From: Desulfobacterales bacterium
GTDB lineage: Bacteria > Desulfobacterota > Desulfobacteria > Desulfobacterales > JAUCGF01
Direction of reading: 5' to 3'
NCBI GenBank assembly: GCA_029940345.1
Contig: JAOZRC010000223.1
Coordinates: 1 to 7,980, forward strand
DNA length: 7,980 nt
Shown here: positions 1 through 6,426 of the stretch, one piece after another
Layout of the letters: the number at the start of each line of letters is the position of its first letter
Numbering within the stretch: position 1 is the stretch's first letter
Notes under the pieces: model-generated
Told to the model about the DNA's origin: nothing
Databases searched by the model: none
The model's input: only the letters and a program-made list of their open reading frames with translations
Translations under genes and position numbers: made by a program

Positions 1-26
1 CTCTTAGAGCCTGTATATGATTTCAT
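1..26 (-). CDS. 5' end of the next cluster gene, cut by the window edge (probably ftsQ)
   Basis: An ATG at 26-24 overlaps the murB TGA stop in an ATGA arrangement. The frame stays open to the window edge, reading M-K-S-Y-T-G-S-K. In most dcw clusters the gene after murB (or after ddl) is ftsQ, an inner-membrane divisome protein with a short basic cytoplasmic N-terminus. Eight residues are too few to identify a family, so the ftsQ call rests on position and on the translational-coupling overlap. It could also be ddl or an unrelated gene. Confidence 0.35.
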
Positions 27-1063
27 CCGATAATTTCAACCTCCGGATCAAGCGTGATGCCAAAACGTTTAAACACTGATTCTTGAATTGAATCCTTTAA
101 TGCCAGTATATCGCTGGCAGACGCTGACTGAGTGTTAATGATAAAATTGGCATGTTTGGTTGAAATCCGCGCCCCCCCGATACGCTTCCCTTTTAGACCG
201 GCTTGTTCAATCAGCTTGCCTGCCGGGCCGGCTTTATGCTTATCAGTGCCGGTTGGATTTTTAAAAAAACAACCGGCGCTTAATGATTTTATAGGTTGTT
301 TGAGCCGCCGTTTTTTTAAAATTGCCATCGCTTCTTTTTTTAATCTCGATGGGTTGTCATAATGAAGTCGCATACAACATTCCAGAATGATGGGCCGCGT
401 TGAACAGCGAACATCGAACATGGAATGTTGTTGATTTGATAAGTTTTCCAGGGTTCCGAAAGATGCAAGTTGACGGTACTTTATTTTCAGTTGGCTTTTC
501 GGAATTTTCTTTTTTTGTGTTGTAAGGGTTCCGGATTTACCGTTCTGATGATCACCCGCTTCATAAGCGGCGTGAAATACGGTGACAGATTCAAGGACAT
601 CTCCCATAGACCTGCCATTGGCACCTGCATTCATCATAATACTTCCACCGACAGTTCCCGGAATGCCTAATGCGAAATTCAGACCTTTCAAACCATGTTT
701 AATCGCAAATTGACACAATGTTTGAAGTTGGACGCCGGCCGCTACGTTTAAAATGGTATATTTTAATTTTTTTAATACCTCAATACGGCATTGATAACAC
801 TTTTTCAATGAAATTACAACACCATGAATACCATTATCTTTAACCAACAGATTCGATCCCGCCCCGATCACCCGATACGGAATATTGTTTTGAAGCAACC
901 AGTTTATAATGGTCATCAAACAGGCGTGATCAGGGGGCTCAATGTATACTTCGGCAGGACCGCCGGCGCGAAAAGTAGTGTGCAAAGCCATCGGTTCTTC
1001 GAATCGCGTATAACTGCCACAGTGTTGGGTTAGCCATTTTATTTCGGTTGAATTTAGCGTCAC
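23..1063 (-). CDS. murB: UDP-N-acetylenolpyruvoylglucosamine reductase MurB
   Basis: MurB is a cytoplasmic FAD enzyme that uses NADPH to reduce UDP-GlcNAc-enolpyruvate to UDP-MurNAc. FAD-domain motifs are visible: TTFRAGGPA (about 29-37), VIGAGSNLLV (65-74) and GIPGTVGGSIMMNAGANG (133-150). Tyr196-Arg197 matches the conserved YR pair, and PEV near the C-terminus (Glu341) matches the E. coli Glu325 region. The proton-donor motif reads SAGCFFKNP (262-270), so Cys265 sits where E. coli has Ser229. There is no type I tyrosine loop, so this is type II, yet at 346 residues it is longer than the roughly 300 usual for that type. The excess lies between about 160 and 225 and includes a repeat-derived stretch (213-221). 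The start is GTG; an in-frame TAA lies two codons upstream and the next Met is residue 25, so GTG is the best start. No clear Shine-Dalgarno sequence is seen. A promoter lies just upstream. Confidence 0.96.
   Translation of the reverse strand: MTLNSTEIKWLTQHCGSYTRFEEPMALHTTFRAGGPAEVYIEPPDHACLMTIINWLLQNNIPYRVIGAGSNLLVKDNGIHGVVISLKKCYQCRIEVLKKLKYTILNVAAGVQLQTLCQFAIKHGLKGLNFALGIPGTVGGSIMMNAGANGRSMGDVLESVTVFHAAYEAGDHQNGKSGTLTTQKKKIPKSQLKIKYRQLASFGTLENLSNQQHSMFDVRCSTRPIILECCMRLHYDNPSRLKKEAMAILKKRRLKQPIKSLSAGCFFKNPTGTDKHKAGPAGKLIEQAGLKGKRIGGARISTKHANFIINTQSASASDILALKDSIQESVFKRFGITLDPEVEIIG
374..431. repeat. 7-bp tandem repeat framed by an 11-bp inverted repeat, inside murB
   Basis: On the plus strand three 7-bp units follow each other: GAACAGC (402-408), GAACATC (409-415) and GAACATG (416-422), then a partial GAATG. 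Perfect 11-bp inverted arms, ACAACATTCCA at 374-384 and TGGAATGTTGT at 421-431, frame a 36-nt loop. On the coding strand the tract gives MurB residues 213-221 (HSMFDVRCS), in a segment that is normally a short turn between the YR motif and the ILE strand. Three 7-bp units make 21 bp, so such a tract can grow without shifting the frame. I recall similar GAACATC-type repeats from deltaproteobacterial genomes but cannot check that here. Confidence 0.6.
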
Positions 1064-1084
1064 TTTTTAAGTGTCAAAGTTTCC

Positions 1085-1113
1085 ATTTTAGGGTATCTGT
1101 TAATATTTATCAA
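1085..1113 (-). promoter_or_regulatory. Candidate sigma70 promoter for murB
   Basis: Read on the minus strand, a -35 box TTGATA (1113-1108) is followed by a 17-bp spacer and a -10 box TAAAAT (1090-1085). Each box differs from consensus at one base and the spacing is ideal. Transcription would start near 1078, giving a leader of about 15 nt before the GTG at 1063. The box sits in a 198-bp gap, the point in this cluster where an extra promoter is most plausible. It would let murB and the downstream division genes be expressed apart from murF-murC. This is sequence matching only. Confidence 0.5.
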
Positions 1114-1144
1114 CTTGTGCGGTTGAAATAAAACATTCCTTAAA

Positions 1145-1227
1145 AGCTCCGTGAGAGCGGCATATTTGTAGCAAAATGATGTTATGATTCGATCAGAGTC
1201 TCATCGGGACGGCATATTTATTGAATG
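1145..1227. repeat. Two degenerate hairpin-plus-GGCATATTT repeat copies
   Basis: The copy at about 1146-1171 has a GCTC/GAGC stem around a 5-nt loop, directly followed by GGCATATTTGTAG. The copy at about 1198-1223 has a GTCTC/GGGAC stem (one G-T pair) around a 3-nt loop, followed by GGCATATTTATTG. The stems differ in sequence but both can pair, and the tail GGCATATTT is identical in both, 52 bp apart. The pattern fits two decayed members of a dispersed intergenic repeat family. On the minus strand the first stem is followed by TTTT, but four base pairs are too few to call a terminator. Confidence 0.45.
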
Positions 1228-1261
1228 ATAAAATATGATTGCATCAAACCATGCAGAGGTT

Positions 1262-2653
1262 TTAACTTTCATCTAATAACAATTCGCCTACTTTAAGTAT
1301 ATCGCCGGCACCCAATGTCAATAAGATATCTCCTTTCCGCAGGGTTTGCTTTAAAAATGTAAGCGTAGATTGAAAATTATCCTGATAAACCACATTTTTA
1401 TGGCCATATTTTTTAATGCCGCGGGATAATTGTTCAGCATCAACACCCGGTATTTTATTTTCACTGGCTGCGTAGATAGGGAGTACCACCAACACATCCG
1501 ATTGATAGAATGATCTGGTGAAATCGTCAAACAAAGCTTGGGTGCGGGTGTAACGATGGGGTTGAAACACGACAACCAGACGTCTGTCCGGCCAACTGAT
1601 TTTGGCTGTTGCCAAGGTCACTTTTATTTCTGCCGGGTGATGGCCATAGTCGTCAACAACTGTGATGCCGTGCCAATCCCCTTTGATTTCCATACGTCGG
1701 CGCACACCGGAGAGCGTTTCCAAAGCCGCTTTGATTGTTTTAAAAGGTATGCCAAGTTCGAGCCCGACAACAATGCCGGCCATTGAATTGGAAACATTAT
1801 GAATTCCGGGAAGATTAAGGCTGATATCCCCCAAGGCTTTATGCGTGCCTTGGCATTCCCGATAATGCACGCTAAATTGACTGGTCAATCCATCAAAAAC
1901 GATATTTTTAAAAATGAAATCAGCTTGGGGGTTCATCCCATAAGTGGTAAAGCGCTTTTTAATGTTCGGAATAATATCCTGAATCGGTTCATTATCAAGG
2001 CAGAGAACTGCAATGCCGTAAAAAGGGATGCGGTCAATGAAAGTGAGAAACGTCTGTTTGATTTCATCTAAATCTTTATAATGATCCAGATGTTCTCTAT
2101 CTATATTGGTAATTACGGCAATTGTCGGGGACATTTTAAGAAAAGAGCCGTCGCTTTCATCAGCTTCGGCAACGAAAAAGGCGCCTTGGCCGAAGAGGGC
2201 GTTGGAACCGATACTTTTTAAGTTGCCACCGATAACCACCGTGGGATCAAGTTTTCCTTTATCCAGGATAGAAGCGATTATAGAGGTTGTAGATGTTTTG
2301 CCGTGCGCGCCTGCAATCGCAATGCTATATTTCAGGCGCATCAGCTCAGCCAGCATTTCGGCGCGCGGGATAATCGGTACGGCACGATGTTGATCATTCA
2401 GCGTCGCTTGTATTTCAGGATTATTATCCGGAATGGCTGATGATGTAACAATAACGTCCGCTCCGGAAATTTGGGATTCGGAATGGCCGATATATATTTT
2501 ACCGCCTAAACGTTCCAGTCGTTTGGTGATATCCGAAGCGACCTGGTCTGAGCCTGAAACTTCATATCCCAAGTTAAGAAGCAATTCTGCAATACCGCTC
2601 ATTCCGATACCGCCAACACCGACGAAGTGAATATGATATTTATTATGATACAT
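1262..2653 (-). CDS. murC: UDP-N-acetylmuramate--L-alanine ligase MurC
   Basis: MurC is the first ATP-dependent Mur ligase; it joins L-Ala to UDP-MurNAc in the cytoplasm. All three Mur ligase domains are visible. The N-terminal nucleotide-sugar domain has FVGVGGIGMSG (10-20). The central ATPase domain has the P-loop AGAHGKTSTT (114-123), EADESDGSF (163-171) and NIDREHLDHY (183-192). The C-terminal domain has GVRRRMEIKG (326-335), DDYGHHP (344-350) and FQPHRYTRT (373-381). AHGKTST, DDYGHHP and QPHRYTR separate MurC from MurD, MurE and MurF. The length of 463 residues is normal. It starts 36 bp after murG with an ATG and has no evident Shine-Dalgarno sequence. In most clusters murB or ftsQ follows almost directly; here 198 bp intervene. 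Confidence 0.98.
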   Translation of the reverse strand: MYHNKYHIHFVGVGGIGMSGIAELLLNLGYEVSGSDQVASDITKRLERLGGKIYIGHSESQISGADVIVTSSAIPDNNPEIQATLNDQHRAVPIIPRAEMLAELMRLKYSIAIAGAHGKTSTTSIIASILDKGKLDPTVVIGGNLKSIGSNALFGQGAFFVAEADESDGSFLKMSPTIAVITNIDREHLDHYKDLDEIKQTFLTFIDRIPFYGIAVLCLDNEPIQDIIPNIKKRFTTYGMNPQADFIFKNIVFDGLTSQFSVHYRECQGTHKALGDISLNLPGIHNVSNSMAGIVVGLELGIPFKTIKAALETLSGVRRRMEIKGDWHGITVVDDYGHHPAEIKVTLATAKISWPDRRLVVVFQPHRYTRTQALFDDFTRSFYQSDVLVVLPIYAASENKIPGVDAEQLSRGIKKYGHKNVVYQDNFQSTLTFLKQTLRKGDILLTLGAGDILKVGELLLDES

Positions 2654-2673
2654 TTCATTTAGTGTATATTTAA

Positions 2674-2694
2674 AGTGTTAAGGGTTAAGTTAAT
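2674..2694. repeat. Short 7-bp-phased repeat in the murG-murC gap
   Basis: On the plus strand AGTGTTA (2674-2680), AGGGTTA (2681-2687) and AGTTAAT (2688-2694) follow one another, with a related AGTGTAT at 2661-2667. The tract fills much of the 36-bp gap and runs over the murG stop codon (2690-2692). Two to three imperfect units in AT-rich sequence could be chance. I list it because clearer 7-bp tracts occur elsewhere in the window. Confidence 0.3.
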
Positions 2695-3910
2695 CCATGT
2701 GTACGGAGTGTTTTCCTTTAGGCACTTGTTTCTGCATTAACCGGTAACAATCATCTACGATGATACGGGCGGCGTCCGGGCAACCCAGAAGCTCGGAGCA
2801 GGCCGCTTTTTGGTGAATAAGATCGGGGTGGGAAGCATAATAGTTAATGCGCTGCGCCAAGCGTCGCGCGGTTAATTCGGATTCGGGAATCATTTCAGCA
2901 GCGCCGGCAGCGACTAAGCCGGCCGCATTTAATTCCTGGTGATTATCCGCTGCATGAGGAAACGGGATAAAAATTGCCGGTTTGCCTAAAGCTGTAATTT
3001 CAGCAATCGTTGTCGCTCCGGCGCGACATACGATAATGTCGGCATTCCGGTATTGTTTCGCCATATCCTGGAAAAACGGTTTAACTGACGCCTTAACACC
3101 CTTTCGCCTGTATGCGTCCCGAACCATCGTGACATCGTCTTTTCCGGTTTGATGAATAAAATGATAGTCGCATTTTAGATGGTCCGGCGTTTCAATCATT
3201 GTCATATTGATACGATGAGCCCCCTGGCTGCCACCGCTGATTAACACTGTAAACTTCGAATTCGAAGCGCTGTTTCCGTTTTCTTTTTTGTCAGGGATCC
3301 TGAATTCCCGTCGAATCGGATTGCCGGTGACTACTATTTTCTTTTGAATCGCCGGACGTGCTGATTTGCCAAATGGCTTAAATTGTGTGTTCGGAAAAGA
3401 TGCATAGATGCGATTCGCAAGCCAAGACAAAAGACAGTTGGTAATTCCGGGGCGAATATTTTGTTCATGAATAGCGCTTTTCAGTTTTAAAAGGCGGCCT
3501 GCCAATACGACTGGTGCGGATGCGTAACTGCCAACCCCAAAAATAATATCGGGCTTTTGAGGATAAAAGCAATCATTCAACAGATACAGTGATTCAACAA
3601 TGCCTTTCGGAATTTGAAGAAGCGCTGTTACCTGGTTTTTCAATCCCCGCCCTTTGATTCCGGCAGCAGTGATCCTGAGAAGATTGAAACCGTATTTTGC
3701 CAGGACAGTATTTTCAAACGCATTGCCAACGCTGATAAACAGGATACGGTTATACGGATGCCTGCTTAAGAACTCCTGGGCAATTGCAATCCCAGGAAAA
3801 AGGTGGCCTCCTGTTCCGCCTCCGGCAATGACCATATTATAAGGCAAAAAGCCTTTTTGAATCATTGGTTTGTCTGTATATTCTTGCGCTGGGTTGTGGC
3901 GGACGGCCAT
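2690..3910 (-). CDS. murG: Lipid II synthase MurG (UDP-GlcNAc transferase)
   Basis: MurG is a GT-B glycosyltransferase on the inner face of the membrane; it adds GlcNAc to lipid I to make lipid II. The N-terminal domain has the glycine-rich GGGTGGHLFPG (30-40), GVGSYASAP (125-133) and HEQN (148-151). The C-terminal donor domain has SGGSQGAHRIN (225-235) and RAGATTIAEITALGKPAIFIPF (296-317). Glu304 matches the UDP-binding Glu269 of E. coli, and ADNHQELNA follows. The start ATG shares one base with the ftsW stop (TGATG), which implies coupling, and GAAGGA lies upstream inside ftsW. At 406 residues it is longer than the usual 355-370: about 25 residues precede the glycine loop and a basic tail ends the protein. 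Met16 (3865) or Met26 (3835) are alternative starts, but neither has a ribosome site. Confidence 0.97.
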   Translation of the reverse strand: MAVRHNPAQEYTDKPMIQKGFLPYNMVIAGGGTGGHLFPGIAIAQEFLSRHPYNRILFISVGNAFENTVLAKYGFNLLRITAAGIKGRGLKNQVTALLQIPKGIVESLYLLNDCFYPQKPDIIFGVGSYASAPVVLAGRLLKLKSAIHEQNIRPGITNCLLSWLANRIYASFPNTQFKPFGKSARPAIQKKIVVTGNPIRREFRIPDKKENGNSASNSKFTVLISGGSQGAHRINMTMIETPDHLKCDYHFIHQTGKDDVTMVRDAYRRKGVKASVKPFFQDMAKQYRNADIIVCRAGATTIAEITALGKPAIFIPFPHAADNHQELNAAGLVAAGAAEMIPESELTARRLAQRINYYASHPDLIHQKAACSELLGCPDAARIIVDDCYRLMQKQVPKGKHSVHMD

Positions 3911-5046
3911 CAGGTGGTGGTTCCTTCAATATTCAGCATAATGCCAACCGACGCCATGCTGACCAATAGAGAAGTACCGCCATAACTTAAAAAAGGAAGC
4001 GTTAGCCCTTTGGTTGGCAATAATCCGAGAGCGACACCCAAATTGACAAACAGTTGCAGTGCCAGCGCCGTTGTCAGTCCCATTGACAGTAAAGAGCCAA
4101 AAGGATCATCGGCACGAAGGGCAATGCTGATTCCGCCATGAAGAATGGCGGCGAAAAGCGCTAAAATGATGAGGACCCCGATAAATCCCATCTCTTCACC
4201 AATAATTGCAAAAATAAAATCAGTGTGCGGCTCCGGCAAGTAGAAAAGTTTTTGATAGCTTTGACCGAATCCGGCGCCAAACAAACCGCCGCTGCCAAAC
4301 GCCATAAAAGAGTGCACCAGTTGGTAACCTTCGGCGGAGGCGTATTTCCAAGGATTTAAAAATCCAAGGAAACGGTCTATGATGTATGGTTTTTGATTCA
4401 TCAAAAAAAATAACAGGCTAGCCAAAATCGGGAGAGGAGAAAGGAGATGTATAATCGGGACACCGCCGACAAACAACATGATCCAGGTTAAAGCACCAAA
4501 AATTATTATTGAGCCAAAATCGGGTTGATGAATAAATAACAGTGAAAATAGCACCAAAAGAATAAAATGAGGTAAAAAACCGATGGAAAAGGACTTCACA
4601 GAATTTTCTTTTTTGCTCATCGAATACGCGAGATAGATAATGAGTACGAAGCGAGCGAACTCGGATGGTTGAAAGGTGAAGATGCCTAAATACAGCCACC
4701 GGGAAGCTCCTTTCACTTCAACACCGAGCCCCGGAATTTCAATAGCGGCAATAAAAACGAGGGACAAGATAATCAGCGGGTATGTAAGGTAAGCAAAATA
4801 GGTATAAGGGAAATTTTTAAATCCGATTAGTACAATGATGCCAAGAAGTGCGAAAGTCGCCTGTTTCTTTAAAAAATAGTACTCTCCGTTAAAATGTTCC
4901 TGTGCCAGTGTCGAACTCGCACTGTAAACCATGACTATCCCGATACCGATAAGCAAAAGCATCGGTATTAACAGTTTGACATTGTAATGCCCGTTATGCC
5001 TTCGTTTTAAGGTGATATCGGGGTGGCTGGAATGGGATGTTGGCAT
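3910..5046 (-). CDS. ftsW: Septal peptidoglycan glycosyltransferase FtsW (SEDS family)
   Basis: FtsW is a polytopic inner-membrane protein that polymerises lipid II at the septum together with the transpeptidase FtsI (PBP3). The sequence has a short basic cytoplasmic N-terminus and then about ten hydrophobic segments from residue 24. SEDS landmarks are VMVYSAS (38-44), KGASRWL (112-118), QPSEFAR (126-132), QPDFGS (174-179), the extracellular loop LPEPHTDFIFA with catalytic-type Asp276, GEEMG (283-287), and LPFLSYGGTSLL (350-361). The length of 378 residues is typical. FtsW is chosen over RodA because of its place between the mraY and murG genes. Its ATG lies 130 bp after mraY, where murD would normally sit. 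No good ribosome site is visible before it. Its stop overlaps the murG start by one base. Confidence 0.96.
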   Translation of the reverse strand: MPTSHSSHPDITLKRRHNGHYNVKLLIPMLLLIGIGIVMVYSASSTLAQEHFNGEYYFLKKQATFALLGIIVLIGFKNFPYTYFAYLTYPLIILSLVFIAAIEIPGLGVEVKGASRWLYLGIFTFQPSEFARFVLIIYLAYSMSKKENSVKSFSIGFLPHFILLVLFSLLFIHQPDFGSIIIFGALTWIMLFVGGVPIIHLLSPLPILASLLFFLMNQKPYIIDRFLGFLNPWKYASAEGYQLVHSFMAFGSGGLFGAGFGQSYQKLFYLPEPHTDFIFAIIGEEMGFIGVLIILALFAAILHGGISIALRADDPFGSLLSMGLTTALALQLFVNLGVALGLLPTKGLTLPFLSYGGTSLLVSMASVGIMLNIEGTTT

Positions 5047-5060
5047 AATGATGTGAAAGT

Positions 5061-5180
5061 TTATATGCTTTCAGAAAATATTATGGTTTTGAAAGTTTGA
5101 GTATGAAGCGTATTGGCAAAAGATTCAGAATTAATATTTAACTTGCATAAACAACGTTTTTTTTTAACTTTGCTTTTCAT
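5061..5180 (-). CDS. Possible 39-residue small ORF in the murD slot
   Basis: An ATG (5180-5178) overlaps the mraY stop TGA in an ATGA arrangement, and the frame runs 39 codons to TAA at 5063-5061, leaving 14 bp before ftsW. The product starts [13 protein letters not shown] and is Lys-rich at the N-terminus, then Ser/Thr/Asn-rich, with no hydrophobic segment. I do not recognise it. The start is where a coupled murD would begin, but nothing resembles the MurD N-terminus (a VxGxGxSG-type motif) or its C-terminus. It may be a deletion relic of murD, a small coupled gene, or chance. The run of A and T bases in the codons favours non-coding sequence. Confidence 0.2.
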   Translation of the reverse strand: MKSKVKKKRCLCKLNINSESFANTLHTQTFKTIIFSESI

Positions 5181-6256
5181 CGAATTTTTAATGTACTCAG
5201 AGATATCAGGGCCAGTGCGATTGCGATAATCCAGAAACGGATAATGACTTTTGGTTCAGGCCAGCCTTTCAGTTCAAAATGGTGGTGGAGAGGAGCCATT
5301 CTGAAAATCCGCCGTCCTTTCGTCATCTTGAAATAGCCAACTTGAAAAATTACAGATAAAGCCTCAACGACAAATAATCCGCCCACAATAATCAATAAGA
5401 TTTCCTGTTTGGTGATAACGGCGATTACGCCAAGAGCCGCACCCATGGACAAGGAGCCGACGTCACCCATGAATATTTGCGCTGGATAAGCGTTAAACCA
5501 GAGGAAACCAAGACTTGCGCCTGCTAAAATACCGCTTAAAATAGCGATTTCACCGCAACCGGAAACAGGCGTAATCTGCAGATAAGCGGAAATAGTTGCA
5601 TGTCCGGCTGCATAAGCAAACACCATATAAGTCACACCGGCGATTGTTATCGACCCGCTGGCCAAACCATCCAGACCGTCTGTCAGATTTACGGCGTTGG
5701 ATGTTCCCACAATAATCAACGCGGCAAAAAAGATATAACCGAAACCTAAATCAGGGGAAATATTTTTAAAAAAGGGGATTGTTACGTATGTTGAAAAGTC
5801 GGGATGTAAATAGAGACTGATGCCAGCACACAATGCCAGTAAACATTGTAAAGCAAATTTACTGCGTACAGTCAAGCCTTTATTTCGTTTTTTTTTTAGC
5901 ATCAGGTAATCATCAATGAAGCCAATGATTCCAAAACCGACGGTCTGCAATACGACAATCCATATATAATAATTCGTGAGGTCGGTCCATAGCAAAGCGG
6001 CCAAAACGATTGAAAAAATTATCAGGGTGCCGCCCATGGTTGGCGTTCCCGCTTTTTTATGGTGTTCATCAGGCCCGTCTTCCTGTATATACTGACCAAT
6101 CTGGTAATGGCGAAGTTTACGAATCACATACGGACCTAAGTAAAAACAGATCAAAAACGCGGTGAGCACCGCATAAATTGTACGGAACGTGATATATCTG
6201 AAAACATTGAAGAACGAAAAGTATTCATTTAGCGGGTACAGTAGGTGATATAGCAT
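5177..6256 (-). CDS. mraY: Phospho-N-acetylmuramoyl-pentapeptide transferase MraY
   Basis: MraY is an integral membrane enzyme that transfers phospho-MurNAc-pentapeptide from UDP to undecaprenyl phosphate, forming lipid I. The N-terminal [11 protein letters not shown] (16-26) is characteristic of the family. Catalytic and metal-site motifs are present: Asp115-Asp116 in [20 protein letters not shown] (190-199) with Asp193, and FMGDVGS (262-268) with Asp265, which matches the E. coli Asp267 region. The triple histidine APLHHHFE (331-338) follows. About ten transmembrane segments can be seen and the length of 359 residues is standard (E. coli 360). The start MLYHLLYPL matches the family start well, although no Shine-Dalgarno sequence precedes it. 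A 227-bp repeat-bearing gap separates it from murF, where most clusters have almost none. Its stop overlaps the ATG of a 39-codon ORF rather than murD. Confidence 0.98.
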   Translation of the reverse strand: MLYHLLYPLNEYFSFFNVFRYITFRTIYAVLTAFLICFYLGPYVIRKLRHYQIGQYIQEDGPDEHHKKAGTPTMGGTLIIFSIVLAALLWTDLTNYYIWIVVLQTVGFGIIGFIDDYLMLKKKRNKGLTVRSKFALQCLLALCAGISLYLHPDFSTYVTIPFFKNISPDLGFGYIFFAALIIVGTSNAVNLTDGLDGLASGSITIAGVTYMVFAYAAGHATISAYLQITPVSGCGEIAILSGILAGASLGFLWFNAYPAQIFMGDVGSLSMGAALGVIAVITKQEILLIIVGGLFVVEALSVIFQVGYFKMTKGRRIFRMAPLHHHFELKGWPEPKVIIRFWIIAIALALISLSTLKIR

Positions 6257-6311
6257 GCGTCTGTTAGCAGTTTGGACCTTTAGCAGTTAAGATATACTTT
6301 GGAAGGCCATA

Positions 6312-6335
6312 ATTTGGGATTTTCATTTTGGGATT
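6312..6335. repeat. 7-bp-phased TTTGGGA repeat in the murF-mraY gap
   Basis: On the plus strand ATTTGGG (6312-6318), ATTTTCA (6319-6325) and TTTTGGG (6326-6332) sit in 7-bp phase, so TTTGGGATT occurs twice exactly 14 bp apart (6313-6321 and 6327-6335). The tract is flanked by CATAAT (6308-6313) and ATTATG (6333-6338), a short inverted pair. No coding potential is evident here. It lies within the 227-bp gap before mraY. Confidence 0.5.
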
Positions 6336-6358
6336 ATGTTATTCAAACATGCCCTTTA

Positions 6359-6426
6359 GGTTTCATGTGTCAGTGTTCAGGTGTCAGGACGTTCACGCTA
6401 AAGACTGAAACCTGACTTCTGAAACC
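6359..6426. repeat. Heptamer repeats arranged as a large imperfect inverted repeat
   Basis: Left arm: after GGTTTCAT come GTGTCAG (6367-6373), TGTTCAG (6374-6380) and GTGTCAG (6381-6387). Right arm: CTGAAAC (6405-6411), CTGACTT (6412-6418) and CTGAAAC (6419-6425). The 22-nt arms 6359-6380 and 6405-6426 are reverse complements at 17 of 22 positions, around a 24-nt loop. A second register, 6377-6388 against 6411-6422, pairs at 10 of 12. The arms are themselves tandem heptamers, so the fold can slip by one unit. In the mraY transcript this would form a stem-loop. It lacks a following U-run, so it is not an obvious intrinsic terminator. Confidence 0.6.

Noticed and set aside
3..14. CTTAGAGCCTGT near the left edge matches CTTAGAGTCTGT at 7923-7934 (11 of 12), suggesting flanking repeats of an element
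   Set aside because: The left copy falls in the likely start of the next coding gene, the match is short, and conserved dcw genes fill the space between.
1146..1158. Hairpin followed by TTTT on the minus strand, as a terminator after murC
   Set aside because: The stem has only four base pairs and the U-run is short; it is better explained as part of the repeat pair.
1799..2071. 90-codon plus-strand ORF opposite murC, and similar antisense or shifted-frame ORFs such as 4418-4699 and 6995-7324
   Set aside because: They lie entirely opposite or within clearly conserved genes, show no family motifs, and are explained by codon composition of the real gene.
3254..3267. Perfect 14-bp palindrome CTTCGAATTCGAAG inside murG
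   Set aside because: It lies within coding sequence in a variable linker between the two MurG domains, with no partner site nearby. One such palindrome is not enough to call an operator.
5068..5095. CTTTCA...TGAAAG hairpin and GAAAGTTT direct repeats (5055, 5091) before ftsW
   Set aside because: AT-rich, short and bulged; likely chance in a 130-bp AT-rich gap.
6264..6287. TTAGCAGT direct repeat (6264-6271 and 6280-6287) just before mraY
   Set aside because: Two 8-bp copies 16 bp apart with no palindromy or known regulator match; not enough for a binding-site call.
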